From contig JBBHKE010000656.1 of NCBI GenBank assembly GCA_037447655.1, positions 145,686 through 209,685 of the forward strand: 64,000 bases of DNA. Reading direction: 5' to 3'. Each line of letters opens with the position of its first letter. Position 1 is the stretch's first letter. The translations under genes and the position numbers were made by a program. This DNA comes from Zygnema cylindricum (taxonomy: Eukaryota > Streptophyta > Zygnematophyceae > Zygnematales > Zygnemataceae). The notes under the pieces were generated by a model. That model did no database searches, was not told where the DNA came from, and saw only the letters and a program-made list of their open reading frames with translations. This document shows, in pieces, positions 32,551 to 45,741 of this stretch.

Positions 32551-34616
32551 TGAAAGAACACAAGGATCGACACACTTCACAAACAATAAACCAATATGCA
32601 CAACAGAAGCTTACACATAAAAAATCTCAATCAACTCACAACAAATCACATGGGCCAAATATAAGTTATATTTAGCCGAAAGCTTTTCAATACAATCTCT
32701 CACTCTTCTTACTCATTCTCATTTCTAACTTTCAGTAAAGACTTATTCTCACTCACACTCACACTGAATACCTTTTTTTGATGATATCTTTCCTAACTCT
32801 ACTGACTAACTAAATACTCATTCTAAATATCAAGAACAAATACAGTTGAAATAAATACAATGCAAACACTCCCTAAACATAATGACCAAGTGCACCCTGA
32901 GTGCGCCTGCCATGGCCTGCAACATTCAGCTACCTCTAATCTGACAAATGGCCATGGCAACATTAAGCTACCTCTAATCTGACAAATGTGTTGTTGAAAA
33001 AGATATTTTATAGTCTTGCCTTCTTTATCTTCCAGCAGCCCTCATACTTGTCGTAGTCAATGAGGACTTGCAGGCAGCCATGGCTACCCCATCCAGGCAA
33101 GGAGAAAGAGCAACTGTTATAGTTTCATGCAAAAGTTAGGCGATCAATAGTGGGACTAGATCCAGTGACCTCCGGATAGACTGCCGTATGGCGTAGCCGT
33201 CAGCCATATCCGGTAGGTCTTCATGAAACGTTATTCATATTGGGTTTGATACATATTTATAATGTAACGCGTCGGCATACTTCATTTAGTATATTACGTG
33301 ACGAAGTGAACATGAAACATGCGGGACTGCACGAAATATAGTACCGCACGAAACAACATCGCATTTCGACGAACGAAGTTGAAAGTCTTTGCGATCAATG
33401 GCTCGCGAAGGAGTTGGAATTCGAGAGTGGTTTTGGCGGTTTGCTGAGCATATGTCCGCCGGTGACACGTGGCAAGGGATGATTGGACAACGCGTATTGT
33501 GGAGGGAGCAACTTCGGTTCAATAACTGACATACGTAAGCGGAGTAGCCATGCCGTACTATGAAACTCTGAGACCTCCATAAGACCTCAGAGTGGACAGT
33601 TTCCAAGAAGCCTTTAGGATAACCCTGACCCCTTTGTGTTTCAGCAAAAATAACTACCACCCTGGCAGACAAAAACTCTGACCAACTCCACCCATGTGAA
33701 GATAAGACTCCCCTGAGTCGATAGCAAAAAGAATCTCTAAATTTACTCCCCTGAGCAGTAAGTTATGGAGGGTCAAAGTTGACCTTTTGTACAGAAGCTC
33801 TCTGGGAGAGAGGGTCATATCTTCTAATTTTTCTAAGTCCTATCTCTCTCACAGACTCTATCTACTGATGTACGGAACCAATCAGAATTTCAGTTTTGTA
33901 CACAAAAGTACAGCTGCCGGTGTACTTTATATACGACCATTGTACAATATGGCCTAAATGTCGACACGTGGTATGTCCGGATTCGCTCCCTTAATCCTCG
34001 CAGATGCCGTGATCCAATGTCATTCCGCCACGTGTCATCCTATGTGGCGATGACCACAAACCGCCGAAATCCGCTTCCGCGATCTCGGCGTTAATTCCGG
34101 CCGTCCGATTAAATTCACATTTAATCGTAGCCGTAAAAAATACATGCGCGGTATTCGTTTCACTAAAGAAATAAATGCGCGGTATTGGTTTCGTATCCGT
34201 ACCGAAATCCGTACTTTTACGTTTACTGGATATATGTCTCCCGTAAACAGTTACAGTTAAATGAACTATCATACATATAAATGTTTAACTAATTATCAAA
34301 CCATATAGTACATAACACTACTCCTAGACTTAACGACTAAGGCTACCGGCTATTGGCTCCCGGCCGGCAAGTACCAGGATAAAATCCTGTCGCCGGCACA
34401 TATCTTTTAGTAAATTAAACCCCTAACTAAAATATATTTTCCCGTAAACCTCTGGATAGCCTAGGTAGCCATGGCTCTAGCTACTTCTCCAATTTCTCAG
34501 TGACTGCGACAAGTTTGAGAAGTTGGAGAGAGAAGTTAGAGGTAGACTGCCTCGGCTTCTTTCTTATTTCTATTCAGACCTACAAAATACTTAAAAAAGA
34601 CCCTTAATTCTACACT

Positions 34617-37600
34617 CCCCTTATTTTCTAGTCAATCTTTAATTTCAGACCACACTTTTCCCTGCACAAAATTAGCTTAGGGGAAGGCACAGGTTTGGTC
34701 ATCATATCTGCTACCATCTCACTATCTGGTCGGTACTCTAAGCTGATTATTTTGTTTTCTACTTTCTCTCTAACAAAGCTGAGTCTAATGTCCATGTGTT
34801 TAGCTTTAAAATGATGTTTAGGATTGGCAGAAATAACGATTGCTGCCTGATTTTCACAAAAAAATTTATGCACACCACTCTTAAGGTGACCAAGCTCACC
34901 AAGCAAAGACTTGACCCACATCAATTCTTTTACAGCAGAGCAAGAGGCCATATGCTCAGCCTCCATGGTGGACTGAGCAATAACTTTTTGCTGTTTGCTA
35001 CTCCAACAGCAAGCCCCATCACCCACATATAATACATATCCAGAAGTGCATCTTCTCATGGGAGCATCACCATAACTGATATCACTCCAAGTAGTGATGT
35101 CAGTATTCTCCCCACCCAAATGCAACCATAGATCCCTAGTTCCTATCAAATATCTAAGGACTCTCTTAGCTGCCTCCCAATCCCTCTTAGTGGGAGCATT
35201 TAGACTTCTACTCAGCACTCCTACAGCTGCAGCTAAATCTGGCCGGGTACAATTCATAAAATAGATTAGACTTCCCACTACTTGCTTGTAAGGAATATTC
35301 TGCATGAACTTCTGTTCTTCAGGAGATAATTCCTCGTTTAAGACTATGACTCCTTCTTCCTCACTCCCCTCACTTCCCTTCTTCAACTCCATTGGAGTTG
35401 TACAACTATTAGCTTTATCCATTTGAAATTTTTCAAGCATGTTCCTTATTGCTTCCTTTTGAGTCAATGTTATAATTTTTCTTTTTCGGTCTCTCTCTAC
35501 TTGAATTCCCAAAATATATTTTGCTTCCCCCATATCCTTCTTTTCAAATCTCCTCTTAAGATCGGTTTTCAGTTTATTAATTTTTTCCATTGATTTACTT
35601 AAGATGAGCAAATCATCAACATAAATTGCAATAAAAATAAAACCTTCCTCATCTTCGAAAACATAGATTGAGTGATCTGAGCTGATCCGGATATATCCCA
35701 GACCGGTAAGAAACTCATCAAGCTTCTTATTCCACTGTCGAGGCGCCTGTTTCAAACCATAAAGAGATTTAATCAGCCGGCATACCTTACTCTCCTCTCT
35801 TTCCTCCACAAACCCTTCGGGTTGTCGCATGAAGATCTCCTCTTCCAATTTCCATGCAAAAAGGCTGTCTTGATGTCCATCTGGTGCACTTCCATGTCTT
35901 CCGCTGCTGCTAAGCTGAGAAGTATGCGGACGGAGGGAAATCTGACCACCGGGGCAAAGGTTTCCTCGTAGTCAAATCACTCTTTTTGAGTAAATCCTTT
36001 TGCCACTAAACGAGCCATGTAGCGCTCGATTGTGTTATCTGGGTTCAGTTTTAATTTGAAAACCCACTTAGAACTGATTCGTTTTTCGGTTAGGTGGACA
36101 ATCCACCAGCTCCGAAGTATCGGCTGCCATAATTGAGGCCATCTCCTCATTGATGGCTGTCTTCCACCTGTTTCTTTCTGGACAAGTCATTGCCTCTATA
36201 TAAGTTTGAGGTTCATCTTGATGAGATGGTTTAGTTACCTTGTTATTAACCTGTTTTTCTTGTAGTCTTTTGCTACTTCTCCTTCCCCCCTCAAAATCTG
36301 AGGCTGGAATAGATGGTTCTCGTGGATTCTTTCGAACAAATTCGGCTTCTCCCCTATCCCTTGATTCCGAATCAATTTCCACCACATCTTCCGCTTCGGG
36401 TAGAGTTGTCACTGGAGTTTCCACAGTCGAGTCCTTTCCGGTCTGATTTGTATCTGCAAGAATGTCATCTTCTCTAAAACCCGGATAGTTAGGGAGCTCA
36501 AAGTCATCGGAATTTTCTGACTCAAATCTGATTTTTACTGACTTTGTATATTTGAAGGGATCCACAAACTTTCCCTCATCCATAACTACTAGATGTTTTA
36601 CTAAGATTATATCTTCTCTTTTTAGATCATAAACTCTATGTCTTTTAACATCCTCATCATATCCTAATAAGTATCCCGGTTTTCCTTTAGGATCTAGCTT
36701 CCAATTAGACCGATCTGTATCTAGACTAAATACTTGACTGCCGAAAACCTTTAAGTGAGATAAGTCTGGTTTCCGGCCTGTCCATCTCTCATAAGGTGTT
36801 TGATCTTTTATAGCTGAAGTAAGAACTCTTTTTTTGAGGTAATTAGCATAGTTCATTGCTTTTGCCCAAAATCTTTTTCCTTTCCTCTTATCCGACAACA
36901 TACTTCTAGCACTATCACTTAGTGTTCTATTTAACCTTTCAGCTACCCCATTCTGTTCCGGGTTTTCTAGAGTTGTCTTATGGTGTTGGACCCCATCTTC
37001 CCTCAAAAAATCCTCAAACTATTTAGAAGTATACCCTCCACCATTGTCACTCCTTATTCTCTTGATTCAAGTTTCATGAAGTTTTTCGCTCCATGCTTTA
37101 TATTGTCTAAAACAATCTTGAGCTTCGGACTTGTTTTTCAAAAAATACACTCGGGAATACCGAGACCAATCAGCAGTGATAGTCATCATAAATTTCTTCC
37201 CCCCCGGTGAGGGCACTTTAGCCGGTCCCCAAATATCTGTTTGTAATAGATCTAGAATTTTTTTCTCCCTTATAGGTGGCTGTTTTAGGAAAGGGTAATC
37301 TGTGTGTTTTACCTTGAGCACATCATCTACAATCACTTATATTATCATTCTCACTAAACTTAATCCCTTCCACCACTCCCATCTTTTTCATCTCTCTTAA
37401 CTTGTCTAGATTCACATGCCCAAGCCTCTTATGCCACATCATAATATCATGAACACCAGCATAATAAAGTTTCTTCTTTTCATTACTTAAAACCAGCCTA
37501 AACATCCCATGGCTACCTTTCTCAGCAATGAAATAGACATCCTCCTCAAAACTAGCAGTAAAGACTCCTTCCCTAGTGCTAGTAAAAAAACCCTTATCAT

Positions 37601-38961
37601 CTAATACGGATGTAGAGATGAGGTTTTTGTTCAGCTCCGGAATAAACAATACATCGGAGAATGTTACTATGGATGTCTTTCCTTCTACTAACACTTTCAA
37701 ATCTACCGATCCTACAAGAGTAGTGGTGACTATCCTTCCATCCCCGTACTCTATCTCTACGGTGGGAATATTTCTTATCTTAGTGAACAGGTGCCTATCC
37801 TTACACATGTGCATGGAGGCACCTGAATCTACAATCTAGCCTGCTTCACCTTTCAATCCACAGTAAGCACATTTCTGCCTTTGTGGTATTTCAACCTCGT
37901 TTTTCGCCTCTAACTCCTCATCCAAAAGGAGCTCATCGTCTTGTCCTCGAATTCCGCCTCATGAACCTGTGTCACAAGGGCCTTTTTCTTTCCTCTCGGT
38001 GTACCACCGGTCTGCCCCTCTTTTAACCGAAGCTCGGTTAGCTTAGTGCACTATGCCATATAGTGCCCAGGTTTCTACAAAAATGACATAAACCTTTCGG
38101 AGTCCTTGGTCCGAACTCGTCGGTCTGATTTTTCTGCTCCCTCCCGCTATAGTTTCCGACCGGTTTCCGGGAATCCTTGTTCCTCCAATCGGTCGCAGTT
38201 GCCAAGGCTTGGCCACTCTTTCCTCCTCTTCGGATCTCAATCATATTCTCCCGAACAAGAATCATCCCTACCACTAAGTTCCATATCCACCTTAAGTCCG
38301 GCAAGTCCTGCACACGATTCACTATGTTCTCGAACTCATCGGGTAACTTCATCAGTTAACAATTAACCTTTTCTTTGTCACTAAAATCTTTTCCCGCACT
38401 CTCTAGCTCCATGAAGAGTGTAGCAAGCTCATTGCAAAAATCGAACATCTTCCCCCCTTTGTATACATACACCTTAACTTTCTAATCAGCCAACTGTTGT
38501 TGCTGAATCGTACCATTTCGGTACATCTCTATGAGAGCCATCCAAAGATCGGATGCCCTTTCTCCCTGCAAATGAGGACATGCAAGTCCTAGAGTGAGAT
38601 GGCGTAGGATGAAGTGCTTTGCCGCCATATTGTTGAAGTCCCAGGTTTCAGTATAATTCTCCTCGTTCCTCCGAATAGGTGACATGAATGCCGAACCAGT
38701 TGCTATTGGTGTGGTTGCCTCCTTCTCCTTTCCTTTGTCCACCACCTCTCCATCTTTTATTTCCTCCGTTGAAGGTGGATCCTCTTTTCTGGTGAATCTG
38801 CTTCCTCCAAACCTTGGAGGAATTCCAAGACTTGATCGACGCCCCAACCGTCCACTCACTATCCCCCAAAACCTTTTTTCGCATTGAGCTCCTATCATCA
38901 TATTTTCCGAATATATGAAGCCAGTTCCATTAAAGATTAGTACCCTAGAGGGTGGGCCCAT
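34617..38961 (-). pseudogene. copia A gag-pol (gag, protease, integrase, RT, RNase H)
   Basis: The start ATG at 38959-38961 gives MGPPSRVLIFNG. The order is gag (38038-38961, interrupted), a degraded CCHC finger (CHFCRNLGTIWHSA), protease plus gag_pre-integrase (37323-37814: MHMCKDRHLF, DVLFIPELNKNLIST, MWHKRLGHVNLDKL), integrase core (36068-37336: TDIWGPAKVPS, EQNGVAERLNRTLSD, TPYERWTGRKPDLSHLKVFG) and an RT/RNase H frame open for 406 codons (34628-35848). The RT frame has AIYVDDLLILSK, intact YVDD, and RNase H with TWSDISYGD, TMEAEHMAS and KHMDIRLSFV. Several stops and frameshifts break gag and integrase, so it cannot make the full polyprotein. It is the best preserved copia in the window and the template used to recognise the others. 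Confidence 0.92.
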
Positions 38962-38965
38962 AACC
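38951..38965 (-). promoter_or_regulatory. primer binding site of copia A, half initiator-Met tRNA type
   Basis: Immediately inside the 5' LTR, the plus-strand sequence GGTGGGCCCATAACC equals the anticodon-arm sequence of plant initiator tRNA-Met as I recall it. The element-sense strand is therefore its complement over 15 bases. This is the Drosophila copia / Ty5 style of priming by an internally cut tRNA rather than by the tRNA 3' end. The site overlaps the gag ATG. Confidence 0.75.
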
Positions 38966-40403
38966 TAAAACTCTGAGACCTCCATAAGTCCTCAGAGTGG
39001 ACAGCTTCCAAGAAGCCTCTAAGATAACCCTGACCCCTTTGTGTTTCAGCAAAAATAATTGCCACCTTGGCAGACAAAAACTCTGACCAACTTCACCCCT
39101 GTGAAGACAAGACTCCTCTGAGTCGATAGCAAAAAGAATCTATGAATTTGCTCCCCTGAGCAGTTAGTTATGGAGGGTCAAAGTTGACCTTTTGTACAGA
39201 AGCTCTTTGGGAGAGAGGGTCCTATCTTCTAATTTTTCTAAGTCCTATCTCTCTCACAGACACTATCTACTGATGTACGGAACCAATCAGATTTCAGTTT
39301 CGTACACAAAAGTACAGCTGCCGATGTACTTTATGTACCGCCATTGTACGACATGGCCTAAATGTCGACACGTGGTATGTCCGGATTCGCTCCCTTAATC
39401 CTCGGAGATGCTGCGATCCAATGTCATTCCGCCACGTGTCATCCGATGTGGCGATGACCACAAACCGCCGAAATCCTCTTCCGCGATCTCGGCGTTAATT
39501 CCTGCCGTCCGATTAAATTCACATTTAATCGTAGCCGTAATAAATACATGCGCGGTATTCGTTTCACTAAAGAAATAAATGCGCGGTATTGGTTTCGTAT
39601 CCGTACTGGAATCGGTACTTTTACGTTTATTGGATATATGTCTCCCGTAAACAGTTACAGTTAAATGAAATATCATACGTATAAATGTTTAACTAATTAT
39701 CAAACCATATAGTACATAACACTACTCCTAGACTTAACGACTAAGGCTACCGGCTATTGGCTCCTGGCCGGCAGGTACCAGGATAAAATCATGTCGCCGG
39801 CACATATCTTTTAGTAAATTAAACCCCTAACTAAAATATATTTTCCCGTAAACCTCTGGATAGCCTAGGTAGCCATGGCTCTAGCTACTTCTCCAATTTC
39901 TCAGTGACTGCGACAAGTTTGAGAAGTTGGAGAGAGAAGTTAGAGGTAGACTGCCTCGGCTACTTACTTGTTTCTATTCAGAACTAGAAAATACTTAAAA
40001 AAGACCCTTAATTTCTACATACTATAGGTGTACAAGAAGTACAACGGTATCTGTACCTTCTTGTACCTTGCACTCTTTTGATTAGATAGGTACACTAGTA
40101 GTAGGTTTAGAGAGGTAGTTTAGGACTTAGAATATTTCTTGGGTTTCAGCCTTTCTCCCAAAGAGCACTTGTATTTATAGGCCAACTTTGGTCAGCCATA
40201 ACTAAATGCTCAGGGGAGCAATTTCAGTGATTCTTTTTGCTCCAGACTCAAAGGAGTCCAAGCTACACGAGGTGTAGTTGGTTAGAGTTTTTGCGTCCCA
40301 GGGTTGGACTTATTCTATGCCAGAGTCAAAACTAAAAATATTATTCTAGAGGCTTCACATAAGCTGGACGTTTTGTGTACCAATGGAGGTCAGAGAAATT
40401 ACA

Positions 40404-43400
40404 GGTTAGGGTGCCCATTTTTAATGGAACAGGGTTCATTTATTAGGAAACCTTGATGAGGGGGTGCATTTTTTGAAAAACGGCTATGGGGCATTGTGAG
40501 AGGTCGTGTGCGTCCGCCATCTGCAAAATTTGGAGTTCCACCAAGGTTTGGAGGGTCTCACGTAACATGAGGATATGCGGGGGCAAAGGAAGTAGAGGAT
40601 GTTGGAGAAAGCAACGTGTTGGACACACGGAAGGAGAAGGGGAAGGAGAAACTCACACCGATGGCTACTAGATAAACTCCAATAGCAGATGTTCAGAAAA
40701 TTGAGGCGAATGATACTTAAATATGGGATTTCAAGAGTTTTTTGGCAACTCATTTTATTCTCGGGCATCTCACTAAAGGAGTGGCTACACCTCATCTTCA
40801 TGTGGATAGGGCTGACAAGTTGTAAGAAACTCTTGTCAACATTTACAAGAGTGGTATGATTCAGTAGCAGAAGATCAGAAGGTACAAGCATATGTGTACA
40901 AAGGGGGAAAGATGTTTAATATTTGTAATGACTTGGCTGGGTTATTCATGGAGTTGGAGAGTGCAAGGAAAAGAGAGACCGAGAAACAGAAGGTGAATGC
41001 TTTGCTAATGAAATTCCCAGATGAGTATGGGAACATTGTTAACAGGGTTTGGGATTTGTCAGATCATCTTTGGATCTGGGATTTCGTTGTGGGGATGATT
41101 TTGGTTCGGGAAAGCATAATTGAGTTTCGTAACGGAGGAAAGAGTGTTCAAGCATTGGCTGCTGGAACTACCTTTAGGGGATAAGGATTACAAGAAACCT
41201 TATAGGAACTTTGGTGGAGGAGGAAGAGGAAATCATGACGGATCTGGACTAAGGGCGCCCTAGGGGCTTTGCCATTTTTGTAAGACGGCGGGACACTTCA
41301 TGGCGTAATGCACTAAGTTGACGGAGTTGAGATTGAAGGTGGAACCGATTAGAAAATTGGCCGCAAGGAAAAACAAAGCATTTCTGGCGACACAAGTCAT
41401 GGGAGAGGACTTCGATGATGACGATGGAGAACTTCTCCTCAACGTGGAGTTGGAGGTGAAAGGTGAGCCGGAGATTCCAAAGAAGCAAAACTGTGCTTTT
41501 GGTGGAGTGAAAGAAGTTCTTGAAGAAGGATGGATCATTGATTGAGGAGCCTCTATGCATATGTGTAGAGAGAAATCATTGTTTACCAAAATGAGAAAGA
41601 ACCCTACTATAGAGATAAAGTATGGGGATGGGAGTATAGTGACCACTAATTTAGAGGGATTAGTAGATCTGAGAGTCTTAGTTGATGGTAAGACATCTAT
41701 AGTAACTTTCTTTGATGTACTTTTTATTTCTAGAGTTGTCTTATCTCTATATCGGTCTTAGATGATAATGGTTTTGAGACTAGTACTAAGATTGGAGTCT
41801 TTGTTGCTGTTTATGAGAAAGAAGCCTACTTCACAGCTGAAAAGGGTAGCAAAGGAATGTTTAGGCTGAATTTGAGTAATAAAAAGAAGGGAATTTACTA
41901 TGCTTCTGTAAGTGATTTGATGATGTGGCATAAAAGATTGGGACATGTGAATCTAGATAGATTGAAGGAAATGAAGAAAATGGGTGTAATTGAGTGAATA
42001 CATTTTGGGGATAATGAGACTTTGGATGATTCTAGTGGGTGTGCTTAAGGAAATGCCCACAGATTGCCTTTTCCAAAAGCCCCAAAATATAAGGGTGAAA
42101 TGGCTTTAGACTTGGTTCATACTGATATATGGGGAACGGCCAAAGTGCCATCAGTTGGAAAGAAAAGAATTAAGCTTACTATCACTGATGCTTCATGAGA
42201 CACTTATAAAGAGAGTGAGGAGTGATAATGGGGGGGAATTCACTTCTAAGGAGTTTGAGGATTACTTCAAAGAGGAAAGGGTTCAACACTTAAAGACTGT
42301 CGCAAAAAACCCAGAACAAAACAGTGTTGCCGAGAGACTAAATCGGACATTAAGTGATAGTGGACGTAGTAAGTTGACGGATAAAAAGATAAGAAAAAGT
42401 TTTTGGGCAGAAGCTATGAATTGTGCTAACTATCACAAAAATAGAGTCCTTACCTCGGTGGTAAAAGGACAAACACCTTATGAAAGATGGACAGGGAGAA
42501 AACCTAATATTTCACACTTAAAGGTGTTTGGAAGTCAAGTATTTAGCCTAAACAAAGAAAAATCTGATTGGAAATTAGATGAAAGAGGAAAGCCAGGATA
42601 CTTACTTGGGTATGATGAAAATGTAAAGGGGTATAGAGTTTATGATCTTGGAAGAGAATACAAAATTCTAGTAAAACACTTGGTAGTTATGGATGAAGGA
42701 AAGTCCATAGATCCCTTTAAGTACACTGAACCGGTCAAAATTAGAATTGAATCCGAAAATGAGTTAGATTTAGATTCTTCTAACCGAACTTCGATTCACC
42801 TTGACCTTGCAGAGGAAGAGAAAAAATGACCGAGAGTGACCGTCTCTTAAAGTCACAACTTCCAGTTTAAATCGAGGAATAAAACGAGGAAAGACCGGAA
42901 ATTGACGATGAATGTCTGGAGATGGACTCCATGGATAGGGGAGATGGTGAAGCTATTAGAGAAACCAGAGATTACCCTCCATCCCATTGTCGGAGTTTGA
43001 AAGAGGAAAGAGAAGAAGCAAGAGACTTCAAGAGAGACAAGTGAACAACAAGGTAACTAAGCTGTCACATTTGAGCGAACCCTTGACGCACTCGGAAGCA
43101 TTTAATAGTCCAAAACCTAGGAGATGGAGGACAACTATTTATGATGAGATGGCTTCCATTATGGAAGCAAACTCATGGGAGTTGGTGGATTGTCCTCCGG
43201 ATTGAAAGTCAATAGGATGCAAGTGGGTTTTTAAGTTGAAGCTCAATCCGGATAATACTATCAAGCGATAAAAGACCAGATTGGTGGCAAAGGGGTTTAC
43301 ACAAAAGGAGGGAATCGATTATGAGGAGAAATTCGCTCGGATTGTTAGATTTCCCTATGTCCGGATTCTACTTAGTCTAGCGGTAGCGGAAGACACGGAA

Positions 43401-44667
43401 GTGCACAAGATGACCATCAAAAGCGCTTTCTTACACGGAGAATTGGAAGAAGAGATCTTCATGCGACAACTGGAAGGATTTGTGGAGAAAAGAGAATAAA
43501 GTAAGGTGTGCAGATTGATAAATTCCCTTTATGGACTATAGCGAGCTCCACGCCAATGGAACAAGAAGGTGTACGAGTTTTTAACGTGTTTAGGATATAT
43601 CCAAATTAGTTTGGATCATTCCATCTACTTATTTGAGGATGAGGAAGGTATAACTTTTATTGCCATATATGTTGATGGTTTGCTTGTTTTGAGTAAATCA
43701 ATGGAGAAAATTAATAGATTGTAAAAGGATTTAAAGAGTAGATTTGAAATGAAAGATTTGGGGGAGGCAAAGTATATTTTGGGAATTCAGATGGAGAGGG
43801 ATAGAGAAAAAAAAAATTAGACTAACTCAAAAGGAAGCAATTTGAAATATGCTAGAAAAATTTCAAATGGATAAATCAAAAAGTTGTACGACTCCAATGG
43901 ACTTAAAGAAGGGAAATGAGGGGAGCTCAAAAGAGGGAATCTTGATCTTGGATAATGATTTAGGACGTAAGGAAAGTAAGTTCATGCAAACTATTTCGTA
44001 CAAACAGGTTGTCTGTAGTTTGATTTATTTTATGAACTTTTCTCGTCCTGATATAGCAGCAGCTGTGGGAGAATTAAGTAGGAGTCTGAATGATCCTATG
44101 AAAAAATATTGGGAAGCGGCCAAAAGGGTCATGCGGTACTTGATAGGAACAAGAGATCTATAGTTGCATTTGGGCGGGGATAATACTAACATCACCACTT
44201 CGAGAGATGCTAGTTATTGGGATGCTTTGATGAGGAAGAGTACTTCTATGTTATATGTTGGGAATGGAGCTTGTTGTTGGAGCAGCAAGCAATAAAAGGT
44301 GATTGCTCAGTCCACCATGGAGGCTGAGTATATGGCCTCTTGTTTGGTTGTGAAAGAATTAATGTGGGTGTAATCTATGCTTGAAGAATTGGGATATATG
44401 AAAAATGGAGTGCAAAAGTTACTTTGTGACAATCAAGCTGCGATAACAATTGCGGTAAACCCTAAGTATCACTTTAAAGCAAAACATATGGATATTCGTT
44501 TGAGCTTTGTTAAAAAAAGGTTGAGAATAAAATAATTAGTTTGGAATATAAACCAGATGGAGAGATGGTAGCACATATGATGACTAAACTGGTTCCTTCT
44601 CCCAAATTGATATTTTTTACGGAGAAGTGTGGACTGAAGCAAAAGCTAGACTAAAAAATAAGGGGAG
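40404..44667 (+). pseudogene. copia C gag-pol
   Basis: This follows a degraded PBS (GGTTAGGGTGCCC at 40404). Gag remnants run 40440-41310, including EYGNIVNRVWDLSD and a CCHC-like CHFCKTAGHFMA that is out of frame. Protease/gag_pre-integrase lies at 41318-41990 (MHMCREKSLF, MWHKRLGHVNLDRL), integrase at 42050-42830 (TPYERWTGRKPNISHLKVFG, EQNSVAERLNRTLSD), RT at 43000-43850 and RNase H at 43850-44655. The RT active site reads YVDG, not YVDD (about 43660-43680). Many stops and shifts are present. A deletion in the integrase core removes much of the region between TDIWG and the second catalytic Asp. It is older and more damaged than copia A, in agreement with A having inserted into it. Confidence 0.9.
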
Positions 44668-44833
44668 TGTAGAAAAAGGTATTTTATAGTCTTGCTTTTT
44701 TAGTCTTCCAACAGCCCTCATACTTGTCCTAGTCACTAAGGACTTGCAGGCAGCCATGGCAACCCCATGTAGCCAAGGAGACAAAGCAGAAGTTTTAGTT
44801 TCATGTAAAAATTAGGCGATCACTAGAGGTACT

Positions 44834-45741
44834 TGTAAACTTTGATCCTCCATCTTGACTGATCACTTACATCTAAGCAACCTTAAACTGCCTAAACAAC
44901 ACTCTTCATAGAATCCTTCAAAGTATCTTGACTTCTCAAGTCTCAACTTTTATCAAACAATATACCTTGGACACATAACCTGTCCCCCTGATATCTATTA
45001 AAGACTTCCTGCTTTAAAGAAATCAGATGTCAGACCTTGAAGTCAATTTATCTTACAAACATTCAGATAATTACTTCCCTTCTGACCATAATAACCTTCT
45101 GAAATACTCAGATTATACTTGATCAGATTTACACTTCAATATTCACATTCAGAATCACACAAAACACAAATCAAATGAAATTTCTTTAATGTTGATAAGA
45201 ATGTAAACATACAATGTAAACAAATCTGATAATCTTCTACTTTCTACAATGGTAATTATATACTTTCTAAACTAACACAGTTCTTCCTTTGAACATAACG
45301 AACTAAGCTATATCAGATTGAAACATTCAAACTTTGTAATCTAAGAAATTTGAATTTTCTTACTAAGTTTGAAACCAAAATATTTGAATTTCAAAATTCA
45401 GTTGAGTTACACTGGATTTTCCGGGTAAAATTTGAAGTTAAAATTTCCCGCAGTATTTTGTCGTTTCGATTATCTTTTGCAGTGACGTTGTATCATTTAA
45501 AATTTGACGTGGCGTATTTAGGACAAAATATCTGATGTGGCATACAAAAATATTTTTTGTGTAACCTTTCGAATTTTACAGCGTACCAAAAATAGTAAAT
45601 CGTATTTTCATCGATATTTGTTGGCGTCTTTTGTTTTGTTGATTTCCGAGGTAACGATTTGTTACAGTGACGAGAAAAGTTCATCGCTACAGTTTAGCGA
45701 CGAGTAAAGTTCTTTGATACAGATTGAAGTTAAATCCAATA
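44834..45741. mobile_element. 908-bp insertion in the copia C 3' LTR
   Basis: It is bounded by the 5-bp repeat GTACT (44829-44833 and 45742-45746). It starts TGTAAACTTTG and ends AATCCAATA. Comparison with the 5' LTR of copia C (about 33165) shows that it is an insertion. Size, TG start and 5-bp duplication fit a solo LTR, although the end is TA rather than CA. It is AT-rich, with many ATCAGATT-like motifs and a TTTAGCGACGAG / CAGTGACGAG repeat near the right end. No relative was seen elsewhere in the window. Confidence 0.7.

Larger units (their letters stand above)
33561..40019 (-). mobile_element. copia A, complete element of 6,459 bp inside copia C
   Basis: The 3' LTR is 33561-34614 and the 5' LTR 38966-40019, both 1,054 bp. 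On the plus strand they start TGAAACTCTG (TAAAACTCTG in the 5' copy) and end TCTACA. The exact duplication TACTA occurs at 33556-33560 and 40020-40024. Copia C's other LTR at about 46150 shows the same site uninterrupted. By eye the LTRs differ by scattered substitutions, so insertion is not very recent. A polypurine tract AAATAAGGGGAG precedes the 3' LTR. Confidence 0.95.
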
